DNA from: Chara braunii
Taxonomy: Eukaryota > Streptophyta > Charophyceae > Charales > Characeae
Direction of reading: 5' to 3'
Length of the DNA: 23,840 nt
Assembly (NCBI GenBank): GCA_003427395.1
Contig: BFEA01000464.1
Location: 590,759 to 614,598 of the forward strand
The notes beneath the pieces were generated by a model, which ran no database searches, was not told the DNA's origin, and was given only the letters and a program-made list of their open reading frames with translations. Below are positions 1 to 10,046 of the stretch, in pieces (position 1 is the first letter of the stretch; each line of letters begins with the position of its first letter). Both the position numbers and the translations under genes were made by a program.

Positions 1-71
<71 letters not shown>

Positions 72-75
72 CGCG
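1..75. repeat. (TC)n then (GC)n compound microsatellite
   Basis: Pure TC dinucleotides run over 1-56 and switch directly into alternating GC over 57-75. The tract starts at the window edge, so its full length is unknown. Alternating GC can form Z-DNA, but no function is implied. Confidence 0.98.
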
Positions 76-145
76 TGTTAGCTCCTAGTCTCATTGATTT
101 GGCTACCTTAGGGCTGCATTCCCCTCGCCCACGCGGTAGACAATC

Positions 146-280
146 GGGCCAGGAGACCTCCACAGCCTATGTGGAGGCCGCCTGGCCCAAAAAAAAAACG
201 GTAAGACCCCCAGATTGGATCCGCTACGGCCACCAGGGGGCAACCGGCCTGGTCGCCCGGGCGGTATGACCAGCCCGGTT
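146..280 (+). other. Two long hairpins in a GC-rich leader, possibly LINE 5' UTR
   Basis: Hairpin 1 (146-188) has outer arms GGGCCAGG/CCTGGCCC, a 3x3 internal loop, inner arms CCTCCACA/TGTGGAGG and a five-base loop GCCTA. Hairpin 2 (242-280) pairs AACCGGCCTGGTC with GACCAGCCCGGTT, with one mismatch, around a loop that contains the palindrome GCCCGGGC. Both lie upstream of the first LINE ORF, so they could be part of its 5' UTR. They could equally be a separate small element, because no element boundary is visible here. No credible protein is seen in 76-502. Confidence 0.6.
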
Positions 281-502
281 CCAGTTGGGGGAGGGCCCCC
301 CGGTCGTCCCGGGCTTACAGCAGTGCGGTAGTATCTATTCCATATCATCCCCCTCTATTGCCGAAGAGCTAATAATTGATAAATGTGGCGGCCACCACCC
401 TAAGTTTCTCAATTGTTTTGTTGTCAGTATTTCCTCAAACGTCAGAACGGCTCAGAAAACACTCAAGTTTTTCGCCAAGCTTACATTTACAGTAGGACAT
501 TC

Positions 503-3500
503 ATGGATCACAGGCTTTGTGATAGATTACTGCGAGCATTTGTGTCCTCGGCAGGCCTGAGGGGCCCTGTTGCAAATGTGCCCGCCATTAGTGAAGGCGG
601 GCCTAACAAAATCACGAATGACCCTCAACTGTCAATTTCGTATTCGGGGTCCAAGCAGTTTCAACGCGTCAGTTGGTTGAGGGAAATACAGGCCGAGCAG
701 CAAGACATTCCAGGACCTTCCAGGCCATTCCAAAATGATGCAGGCCCTAGACCAGATTTGCAGGCTCATACACAGACAGTTGGGAAGCCCAATCGAATGA
801 GGCCCAATAGCTGCAAAAGAGGCACAACATCCTAAGGCCTACCGGAAGCTTCTGGGCCCAGGCCCAAGCCAGCCAGGCTGCGAACACAGGCAGGCTCTTT
901 CCATATAGGAAAGAGCTCGCTGCCTGGAGGATCATTCAGGTACTTCCCCTCAGAAAACAGGGCGGTTGACTATGCAGGAAAGACATCTATGATCAAATTT
1001 TATCCAACTCAGAAGTTAGCAGAACGAGATGTTGTTTATCAGCGACACACAAACAACTGGGTTTTTCATGATGATGCAACATTTAAGTCAGTTAATGAAA
1101 AAGTCAAATGGGTTAGTAGGCATCTTGCTTTTTTGAAAGGAAACCAAAAAGCTGCACAAGAAGATTTACTGGTACACCCTGTTTCATCGACTGTCTTCAT
1201 GGTACTTAGTATTCATAAAACTGACGAAAAAAATGATTGATGGATGGAGAAACTAGAGATGTGATCGATCGGAAGTCAGAATTTATCCATGGGTTCCCCA
1301 AAAACAGGGTCCGGACGAACAGAGTCGTCAGATGATGGAGGATTTCTATTGGGTGGAATTTCATCATATCCTAATAGAAATCCAAGCCGCATTTATCCAC
1401 GATTTAGGGTAGTTCCATGATATTGTTGACTTCACTGATCCCCTCCCAGCCTTTGCAGCAAGAAGAGACGACTATCTTATGTTGACTATTAATCATTCCC
1501 CCAACCTTCCATTCACCATAAATAATGTTATTCCATACAGAGTCGGGGGGGAAGAATTTAACATCCATACGGTGCACAAACTACATCTGTGGTGCTTCTG
1601 CTGCAAAGCCTATGGTCATCTCAGCATGGACAAGGCTTGTGAACAAAATCCATCACGCAGGCAAAATGTGACAGAAAGGTTGATCAGAGACCCTTTCAAA
1701 AGCAATTTGTGGAGGACTGTGGATCAAGGGCACGAGGGTTGGGTATATATTGAGAGGTCAGGTAAGGGCTCAAAGCCTAGGGGATAAATGTTGGAAAAAG
1801 AGGGGGATCGGAACTGGGACACGAAACCCCCAGAAAGTTGGACACCCCCGGAACCAACAGATAAAGTTGTGAACAAGTTTATCTCTACCGCCTCCCCATC
1901 TTCTCACATTTATCAAACCTTATCGGGTTCGCTAGGGAAGTCTTTACCAACTGACTGAGTCAGGGGAAGAAAGCAGCACAAACTTTAGGTGAACCAAATC
2001 CACAAAATTACCTCAAAGACGTGAGGATTACCGTAAAGATTGATGATTCGTTGTCTCGGATAACTGTGCCCCAAAAGGACAAACAGAATTAAGACCAAGA
2101 CTTGGTAATGGAACAGGAACTAGACAGCGAACAGGAACCCTCACAGGACCTTCCACTAATCAGAAAAAGGAGCAGGCCGAAAATAAAAAAGAAAAAAATA
2201 ATAATTAGAGGAGGGCTTCATCATCAAACATGGAAGCCTAAGGAAGGGTCAACATCAGACAAGAAGGAAGGGGAGGCTATGCACGCATCTCAGTCAATTG
2301 AAGTTGGACATACCCAAAAGCAGGAGGGGTTTCCTCAGCAGGACTTCTTTCGTAAAGCTTTTGGACCTGCTCCCATGGATATTGATTCGGAGCAGGATGA
2401 AACAAAAAACCATATGGCTGAAGCCCCACCCTTAGGAGAGGAAGGACTCATCTCAGTGGAACAAAAAATGATACAGTTGGCGGAATGGCTGCTCCAACAG
2501 CTTAAAGAAAAATATGAAGCAACTTCAATTGAGCTCTAGGATACCTCTGACGTGCAACTCATCAACTTGATGAATGCTAGCCCTTCCTTGAAACGGGTGC
2601 TCTCTGATGGGCTCCCGCCGAGTGCTAAATGAACGATAGTCATCCAACGCATCTTCAATGCGGTAATGACCATGTTTCAACCACCTTCCCCTCCACCAGA
2701 AGATAACAAGGAGGAAGGGGGGGAAGGGGAAATAACAACAATTTTGGTAACAGTAAACATTGGTGGCACAATCCTCTCATAGTTGCAGTCTCAGCCTCTC
2801 AGGGGTGGTTGGAGTCGGGTCCAAGGGGTCTGTCCCCTGCCAGGGAGATATCAATGGGAGTCACAGGGAAACATAATCTATGTGGATAATAATGGACAGG
2901 CCGCTCAACGGCCTCTCCCCCCCAGTAAACAGTGAGATAGAAGCTCTGGGACAAGTAATTTATGGGGATACTAATGGCTAATTAATTCTGTCACAAGAGA
3001 CAATAAGGAGTAATAATAATGCTAAAAATGCTAGTAAAACTGATATCATTCAAAACCACCACCTAGTTGGCTCCACTGACAATAATGAACTGCTACAGGA
3101 AAATCAGGAGTCCAACTCCACTGAGGAGGACCATGTCATGACGCCACAGGAGCTGCCTACCCAAGAACAGTCATCAATCACCCAGTATGGTCTCCCTTAA
3201 CAACAAAAGGAGGGAGTACAGTATGAGGAGGATCTTGTTGTAAATCTGTCGTCTCAAGACCAAAAAATAGTCATTTCGTTAAAACGGACATATTATATTT
3301 TTTGAACGAAATTTAAATTGAGTTTTTTTTGGGCCGAAATCCGCTCCAAATTTTTGGACCCTGAGGGTCTGTCGGACCCTCAAGATGTATCTAGTCTCAA
3401 GCTACGACCAGATACAAAAACTCAATTTTAGGCCCAAAAACTCAATTTTATTTTCGCTCCAAAAACTCAATTTTATTTTCGCTCCAAAAATTTGGACCAG

Positions 3501-4310
3501 ATTTAGGCCCAAAAACTCAATTTTATTTTCGCTCCAAAAATATAATATGTATGTTTTGACGAAATGGCTGTTAAAACTTCCAAAAGGAATTGAAGTCACC
3601 TCAGACATTCCACAATGCCCAGACACTTGCGTCACAGATCCTTCCTCTATCGGATCAGCATGGACCTGCACATGAGTAGAAACAGATAAATCAACAAGAT
3701 CAACAACAACACCATCACTCCTCTCCTTCACTTTGTCCACCCGAACAGGAGGGGTTGATCTCTTTCCCTACACCAGTGATACAGGACCCAAGTAAAAGGC
3801 AAAAAATGAGGCATGTGCTGGAAAGGGGTCATGCGATTACACCATAGCCGCCTAAAGGTATCCTGATTATTCCGATGAGAAAAAAAAAAGAGGAAGATGG
3901 GAGGTGGGTCTCTCACCAATCGGTCAAGACCAATATAGGGGAGTCACATTGAGAGGATGGTCGACATACGTTGATTACATAAGTGTATGAGATCGTACTT
4001 TCAAACGCGACATGCGTGATTTCTTGGTAAAACATTATGATCCCAGTCCACAAGCGGCCCTCACAGAAGTAGGAGACAAGGCGCATAAAAAGAAATACTT
4101 TTGTTCATTTTGAGGATTCCGAAGTTCAACAGAAAAAGGCAGGTCTGAGATGGTTTTCCCATGCGACATTGTTAGAACTACAAAGTCTCAAAATTAAAGC
4201 AAATCTTGTATGGTCTGCCTCAGATGTAGTCGCATTTCTCAGTATTATTCTACGGAGAGATACCCTACAATTTGTCGTTGAATTAGACAACGATAATTGA
4301 ATTCGCCTCT
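503..4310 (+). pseudogene. LINE copy 1 ORF1 (nucleic-acid-binding protein), broken
   Basis: One frame runs from the ATG at 503 to 1240 with a single TAA at 833-835. After a frame change, the reading from the ATG at 1335 to 1787 has one TAG and contains CFCCKAYGHLSMDKAC (about 1593-1640). That is a CCHC-type zinc knuckle with unusual spacing: C-x2-C-x4-H-x6-C instead of the usual final x4. The part before it resembles the N-terminal region that precedes the knuckle in plant LINE ORF1 proteins. Downstream, 2102-2539 encodes a charged, Lys/Glu/Gln-rich segment, and similar hydrophilic fragments continue on both sides of the foldback insertion to about 4310. The protein would have bound element RNA. 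At more than 3 kb it is long for an ORF1, so part of it could be a separate domain or flanking sequence. The break points are substitutions and small indels. Confidence 0.7.
3269..3569. mobile_element. Foldback/MITE-like element with 90-base inverted arms
   Basis: The left arm, starting AGTCATTTCGTTAAAACGG at 3269, is matched by the reverse complement of the right end (AGCCATTTCGTCAAAAC, ending at 3569). The similarity extends roughly 90 bases inward with scattered mismatches. The right half is built of 25-base modules at 3411, 3436, 3461, 3486 and 3511. Three of these are identical copies that begin AAAAACTCAATTTTA and end TTTTCGCTCC. The centre holds a GAGGGTC/GACCCTC palindrome. It carries no coding capacity and lies inside LINE ORF1, so it inserted after or with that LINE. 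A related half-arm occurs at 21379-21480. No target duplication is clear. Confidence 0.8.
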
Positions 4311-4419
4311 AAGGTACTAGGGGGGGGAGGTTCTTTGTTTAGTAGTTTTGGTTAAGATGAAAGCTTCACAAGCGTATTACGGTAGGAATTCATCCTGGTA
4401 CTGTGCAACCTAAACTGCA

Positions 4420-5170
4420 GACCTTGATATCCGATCTCTGAACGTGAATGGTTTTGCTACGGCAGATGCGAAAAAGAGAAAGGCTATATTGGAACAGCTG
4501 AAAAAAGTGGGGGGAAGAACATGGTCTGACATTATTTGCATACAAGAAACACATTTAAGTAACTCCCCCTTTCATATCCAAGCCCATAATAAAGTATGGC
4601 CGTTTAATAAGCCTAGTGTTCCAGCCCCAAGAAGTGGCTTAGAGGGAGTAGCGATTTGGATCCCACCTGATTCTAGGGCAGAAATAATTTATTGGGTGGC
4701 CGATAAAGAGCAGGTTCGCTGGATATCGACTATCTTAATGATTGATTCATATGTCCTATGTGTAATTAATTTATATGGTTCTAATGAAATAGAAGAAAGG
4801 TTCAGGTTCTTTCAAGACATTAAGAAGCACATTCCGGAAGGTATTCCCTTTGTTATGGCAGGGGATTTCAATGCTGCCCCAAATAGATGGCTCAATCGAT
4901 GGAAGATTCCCTCTTCATGTCGTCCTTATATAGAAGAGGGTGAAAATATTATACAAACCTTTTGTGAGAATGAACAACTTTTTGACTCGTATCGAAAAAA
5001 AATTCCACGAGAAAGGATATTCACTTGTATATGTAATCAAGGTAATTGACTTCAATCTAGATCTATAATATACTTAATTCTAATGTCTGAAAATCTGGAT
5101 AGCGCTCTTATTGGAGCAACCATTTTTTCACAGAGTCCATGAACTGAGGCAAATCACAAAATATGTGCAG
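4420..5170 (+). pseudogene. ORF2 endonuclease domain (APE-like, exonuclease/endonuclease/phosphatase fold)
   Basis: Numbering from the GTG codon at 4444, the sequence shows the N-terminal L-N-V-N-G motif just around the start, then D-I-I-C-I-Q-E-T-H-L with the metal-binding Glu35, V-I-N-L-Y-G near 108-112 and A-G-D-F-N at 139-143. These are the ordered motifs of LINE endonucleases, which nick target DNA to expose a primer. The open frame stops at 5049. Just beyond, the expected S-R-I-D motif reads S-R-S-I-I-Y (about 5054-5071), so the catalytic Asp is lost. A degraded S-D-H-like motif (A-N-H) follows near 5150. The domain would be inactive. Confidence 0.85.
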
Positions 5171-5839
5171 TACTTTTATCCTTTAAAAAAAAAAACGGAC
5201 CAAGGGAGGGGGTTCTACAAATTAAATACATCTCTGTTATCTCACAATCAGTTCAGAAAATACTTAGCAGACGTTTGGGAATATTGACATTCAACGAGAG
5301 AGTGACAAAATTCTTACATTTCCTGGTTTAATAATGGTTTGGTTTTCCTGGAAAAAAAATGCAATGAATATTCAAAATTACAAGCACAGAATAGATACTT
5401 AGTACAAGAAATGCACATTCAAGAACAAATTATAAATTATGAATCTTAGGAGCAACTACATGACTCTTTCCAAACTATCAGCATCCAAGAACTCAAGAAC
5501 CAACTTTTGACCTTTGTACAAGATCGTTGGCAAGGACAAGTAATCAGATGCAGGTTGTCAAAATTCTCTTTTGAAGGTCAGATGGAAACATCATTCTTTG
5601 CAATAGCCCGATCACGAGTCAAACGCTCTTTCATAGAAAGTTTATTGGATCATGAGACTTCCCAACATCCCTCGGTGTCTGCATCCTCTGCAGCGAGTTT
5701 GGAAGTAGCCTACATTTTTTTTTAAGAATTATTCCGTTCATCCAAAGATCCTACCTACTTTCGGGAGGACGACAAAACCATTCGTCTTTTTTTAGAACCA
5801 CTTTTTCAATCTATTACTCAAAAGCAATGCGACATCCCA

Positions 5840-6763
5840 GAAAGACGACTAACCAAAGATGAAATTTGGATGACCTTAGTACAAATAGAGGAAAATAAGA
5901 CCCCGGGGGTGGATGATTTTCCTAAGGAGTTTTGAGAAATCATGTGGCCTACCTTTTTATCAGACTTAATGCAGTAATTTCATGAGGTTTGAGAGTTTGA
6001 CAAGATGGGTGAAATAGTGAGTCAAGGGATACTTACCCTACTATACGAAAAAAAAAGATAAAATGAACATCAGGAATTATAGACCAATAACTTTATTAAT
6101 AGTTGTTTACAAGTTATTGACAAAGACACTTGCTAATCAGATGATCCTCATTATACCAGATATAATCCACCCTTCTCAAATTGGGTTTATAAACGATCGA
6201 CATATACAAGATAACATTCTTTTAATTAATGAAATGGTCAAAGTATCGCATCAATCTAAACAGAATGCAACTTCCATTTTGAATTCGTAGACTTTGAAAA
6301 AGTCTATGACCATGTTGATTGGCGTTTCCTCGATGTTTGTTTGCAAAAATTGAACTTTGGTCCTAATATGCATAGATGGGTTAAAATTTTTCATACAAAT
6401 GCCACAACACGAATTCTGGTTAATGGGTTGTTGTCTCTAGAGATCCACATCCAGAGGTCAGTAAGACAAGGAGATCCGTTGACCCCTTTCCTTTTCATAA
6501 TTGTGATGGGAGCTCTGGGAGTCAATCTTAGAGCTAATCACAATATTAAGCGCATAAGTATCTCTGATATACCCGAAGAGGCGACTCCCATAGCCTTCAT
6601 GTTTGCGGATGATCTTACTATTATGATGGAAGTTTCTAGAACGAATATAAAGGAAATAAAAAATATGCTAGATATTGTTTTTGCAGTTTCAGATATGGTA
6701 GTCAACTGGGGAAGTAAAACTCAAGGGTGGTGGATCCATTCTAATATGAGATTGTCCTCCTGA
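5840..6763 (+). pseudogene. ORF2 reverse transcriptase domain
   Basis: Ordered RT motifs are visible across frame breaks. First comes an N-K-T-P-G-V-D-D-F-P-K-E-F segment (about 5890-5932), then N-Y-R-P-I-T-L-L and H-P-S-Q-I-G-F-I (6063-6290 open segment). D-F-E-K-V-Y-D-H-V-D-W follows in another frame (about 6292-6324), then V-R-Q-G-D-P-L-T-P-F-L-F (about 6461-6496) and the catalytic F-A-D-D at 6602-6613. The last open segment is 6341-6763. Both aspartates of the FADD active site are intact, but the domain is split by at least two frame changes and by the stops near 5933-5992. Confidence 0.9.
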
Positions 6764-8259
6764 GTTCCCTACGATACAATACTTGCCTTTGGAGACCCCT
6801 CTGCGAGTTTCGGGAGTATCCCTTTCTGCTTCTGGTAAACTTGTCTCCAATGATGAATGGATATTTAAGCCCGCTATAGAAAAAATGAATGAATAAGAAA
6901 ATCAACACACCTCTTTTTTTTGCCGAACACTTCTAATTAACAAATTGAATATGGTGTGGACCTCAATATGATACAAATCAACACTTTGGGCAATTGGTAA
7001 GCCACGAATTAAGCACCTTAAAAAATAAGCGTTGGTTTTTCTTTATGAGGGGGGATCATGAACTGGAGAGAGTTATCCCAGAAAGGCTTGGTCCATCCTG
7101 ATACAACCTAAATCTAGGGGACGTTTGAGAATTATGGACCTTACCCTGCAATGTCAAACCTTGTCCTTACAATGGATGATAGATCTCATTCTAGGTATTA
7201 ACAAACCCTGACAACCTATGACTTTTGAACAAATAAGAAGACTAGCGTCGAGTACTCATTCAGAGGTGCACCCCCTCACTTGGGCGGAAAACAGATTCTG
7301 GAACATCCCTCGGCTGTGTGCACATTCAAAGCTAGAAGGAGAGTCTCAGAGAGGTGCAGCTCGTGTTGATCTTCTTGTGGACAATCTATGAGTTTCACTT
7401 ATGAAAACATGGCGGAAGCTGCCCTTACCAAATAAACCTCATCCTACACGATTTGAAGAAATATTGAGGCAACCTTTATTCGGGAACATATGGATAACTG
7501 ATGCTAATGGTAGTATTTATAATAGTTCTTCAACCCCCTGTTCCCAATGGGTGAAAAAAGGGTAGTACGGATCAAAGACATTAGACACTACGAAAAGAGA
7601 GATTGGATATCGACTGATCAGCTTAGGAAAACAATTCCATATGCCCATAACATAGCCAAAAACTTGGATTCCATTATTTGTTTCATTCCTCTGGCCTGGG
7701 TAAAATAACTGAAAAAAGGAGTAAGATTTCAAGAAGAAAATTTTGTAACGATTGCACATGACCTACAATGTTGGCAGGTGGGACAAATAGTGGGTCTACT
7801 AGATAATGGAGTTTTGGTGGCTTTCTTCAAATTTCAAAATAACTACAAATCATTTGCTCCGTCCTTCACAAACTAATCAAGTTGAGTTTTTCCCTTTCAA
7901 ATAATTTTTTAGGACTAGACTGTTTTTTTTATCTCCGCAACCACAGGCTGGAGAGTCTTTCAACCACAATACCCAATTATGGACCTACCTTTGGACCCAG
8001 ATGAATAGGTATGGCAAATCGGGAAGAGAACTAAACCACGCACCTTGCTGTCTCTCTCGGTTAAGGCAGTATATCGTTTGTTGAGAGTAAGAGTGGATGT
8101 GTCATCTGTAATAAGGGACCGGTGAGTCAAACATTTGAATAATGTGCACAAAATCCAAAATATAAAGTTCTTTAACAAGCTAAAACAGAGACCAACCAAG
8201 TTCTCCTCGCTACTGTGGCAAATACTTACCCACTAATGGATGACTTATTGGTCACACTA

Positions 8260-8937
8260 ACTTAGAGCAACGAGGCCTAACACTACCATGGTGTAAATCA
8301 TGCCTATCTGTCTTTCCCAATAAGAAGATCAAAGATACCATTAAACACGTGTTCATTCAATGTCCGGGCATGATATTGGTATGGAGAAGGTGGGACTGTG
8401 TGTGGAGAGGTCTAACAGGGATTGACTGGCCATGGGATTGGAGAGTCATTCTCCTGGGTTATTGGGAACCAATTGATATAAAACTTTCAGAATTTCATAG
8501 ACTTTTTTTTGAAATTGGTCGGAAAGCTATTTTATGGGTATTATGGTACAAAATGTGTGTATATGAAAGAGATAATGTAAAATTGGAAGGAGCAGAATTT
8601 GCTCATCTGATAGTCCAATTTATACGGGCCCATTGGTTAGCAGTTCGTGCTGAGATACAACAACTCCAACAGAAAAAATGATATTATTAGTAGTATTCAA
8701 CAATTCAATCTAAACTGGCTGGGAGGAACTGAAGGAGGAAGCTTGGGGGAAGTGAAATGGCCAGGAAAGGAGGTGCAGGAGGAATCCCTAAAGCGGGATT
8801 TCCACCTGATTTTCAAGGGCTGGTTTTCACTTCCGCCAGGAGTCACTCTCAGATCCCCCAAATGCTTTCTTGCTCCCTTCCCCCCCTCTGAGTTGACGAT
8901 CGTCGATATTCAGTGGTATGCTGTGGGAGATGGGTAA
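8260..8937 (+). pseudogene. ORF2 C-terminal zf-RVT-like domain and tail
   Basis: From about 8270 the frame reads W-C-K-S-C, then I-K-H-V-F-I-Q-C-P and continues to a stop at 8681. The C-x2-C ... H-x4-C pattern with following W-R-R-W and D-W-P-W-D-W is the plant LINE zf-RVT type. The 8349-8681 part aligns residue by residue with LINE copy 2 (10644 onward), including the shared W-P-W-D-W-R core. A frame change then leads into a W-L-G-G-T-E-G-G segment (8647-8937) that also has a counterpart in copy 2 near 11200-11390. This domain probably helps bind RNA or DNA. Confidence 0.8.
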
Positions 8938-9199
8938 AATTTTGTGCTGAGTCAAGTTCAGATCATCTTAGTACCCCCTGCATTCCTTCCTGCTGTGCAA
9001 TACAAGGGTTTCTATGAGGTATGGAGAGGTGTGAGTATCTGCTTGAATGAGGTTTTCTTTGAGGAGGACAGGAGGTAATACAACTAGCTCGAACAAGGAA
9101 TATCTGGTGGCCAGATTTTGGCTGAAGAGCCAGTCCTCTTTTTATCACTTCTCTCTTCGAACCATGATTATAATTCATTTGTATCAGGGTGACAGGGAC

Positions 9200-9295
9200 G
9201 CTGGACCCGGTTTCCGGCAGGTGCAGCTCCCCACCAATAGAATGGACCCCGTAGCCAAGCTGCTAGTGATGGATGCTCTTATCATTATCACTAGC
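9200..9295 (+). other. LINE copy 1 3' UTR stem-loops
   Basis: The first stem-loop (9200-9218) is GCTGGACCCGGTTTCCGGC: a six-pair stem including one G-T wobble and a seven-base loop CCCGGTT. It is the same structure found in the other two LINE 3' ends of the window. A second, different hairpin follows at 9262-9295, with arms GCTAGTGAT/ATCACTAGC, 15 bases before the A-rich tail. Such 3' structures commonly serve as the template signal recognised by the element's own reverse transcriptase; that role is inferred here. Confidence 0.7.
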
Positions 9296-9309
9296 AACCT
9301 GGGCCGGTT

Positions 9310-9331
9310 AAAAAAAAACAAAAACAAAAAA
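9310..9331 (+). other. A-rich 3' tail of LINE copy 1
   Basis: A run of A interrupted by two C residues directly follows the 3' UTR hairpins. This is the expected 3' end of a retrotransposed copy. 9332-9560 has no gene or repeat that I recognise. Confidence 0.75.
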
Positions 9332-9559
9332 GTTCATCGTTCATGCTGACTCGGCTGAGTTAGCATGCACTTACACGCAAGTGACCTGATCCCCACAGGA
9401 CGGAACTCCACCTTGTTGCAATTTTCCTTGAGACCCTAGTCCCCCGAGCAGAACCGATGTCTGGTGTACAATCGCCACATTGATACGGTATCAAGCTTTT
9501 CCAAAATTAGAACATTTCTCTCCTGTGGGAAGCTCTCATTGGTCCCTACCCTAAGACTA

Positions 9560-9659
<100 letters not shown>

Positions 9660-9662
9660 TCC

Positions 9663-9700
9663 CTGTCTCTTATACACATCTAGATGTGTATAAGAGACAG
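9663..9700. other. Tn5 mosaic-end palindrome: Nextera mate-pair junction adapter left in the assembly
   Basis: CTGTCTCTTATACACATCT (9663-9681) is followed without a gap by its exact reverse complement AGATGTGTATAAGAGACAG (9682-9700). The 19-base unit is the hyperactive Tn5 mosaic end used in Illumina tagmentation. Two units back to back are the circularisation junction of Nextera mate-pair libraries. It is therefore a library artefact, not biology. Translating across it gives the familiar contaminant peptide [11 protein letters not shown] on the plus strand. Confidence 0.97.
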
Positions 9701-10046
9701 CTCTGTGCCTGCGTAACAAAGGCAAGAGCAGAGGGATGCGGATTATCCAACTTCCAAGTTACAAAACTTTTGAATATACGACCATGACGGAGCACAAGAG
9801 AGGTGGAAAGGTCCCTTGTGCGTACCCTACTTATGGCTTCCCAACCGTCGAAAAGTCTCTCGTTAGGGGTGAAAAGTCCCCTGTATGCAGAGATGGGCAT
9901 GTTGTCATCAGGACACGGTCGGATGCAGGCGAATGACATACCAATGAACGGGAAGGAAACGGGAGGGTGTTTATTATGAGCCTCTGGGGCGAGATCCCAC
10001 TGGAACTGCCCAAGAGAAGCGGACCTTCTTTGTTTTTTTTTAACCT
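9701..10046. other. No recognisable feature; origin relative to the left flank uncertain
   Basis: A minus-strand frame is open over 9701-9939, but it runs into the adapter and matches no family I know. Because the adapter sits at 9663-9700, this stretch may have been joined artificially to the sequence on its left. Confidence 0.5.

Larger units (their letters stand above)
4400..8937 (+). pseudogene. LINE copy 1 ORF2 polyprotein (endonuclease, reverse transcriptase), broken
   Basis: This would be the enzyme for target-primed reverse transcription: nick the host DNA, then copy element RNA. Reading starts in the frame giving D-I-R-S-L-N-V-N-G from about 4420 and can be followed through endonuclease, linker (5507-5840), reverse transcriptase, a connection region (6770-8230) and a zf-RVT-like end, reaching about 8937 with several frame changes. 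About 1,450 codons is a normal to slightly long ORF2. Five in-frame TGA codons (5933, 5990, 6969, 7209, 7389) fall where tryptophan would fit. TAG at 8006 and TGA at 8123 fall exactly where LINE copy 2 has TGG. TAA codons occur at 5975, 6894 and 7706. Confidence 0.85.
503..9331 (+). mobile_element. LINE (non-LTR retrotransposon), copy 1, near full length, decayed
   Basis: The order is ORF1 (zinc-knuckle protein), ORF2 (APE-like endonuclease, reverse transcriptase, zf-RVT-like C-terminus), 3' UTR with stem-loops, then an A-rich tail at 9310-9331. This is the standard architecture of L1-like plant LINEs. The frame changes many times and contains many stops, so the copy is dead. The 5' end is not defined: the first plausible ATG is at 503, and structured leader sequence may extend it to about 76. 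I did not identify a target-site duplication. A foldback element interrupts it at 3269-3569. Overall span and domain order are well supported; exact ends are inferred. Confidence 0.85.

Noticed and set aside
7020-7080. TAA and TGA stops apparently inside LINE ORF2 at this site
   Set aside because: The alternative frame (K-N-K-R-W-F-F-F-M-R-G-D-H) fits LINE sequence better, so these stops belong to a shadow frame and were not counted as Trp-to-stop changes.
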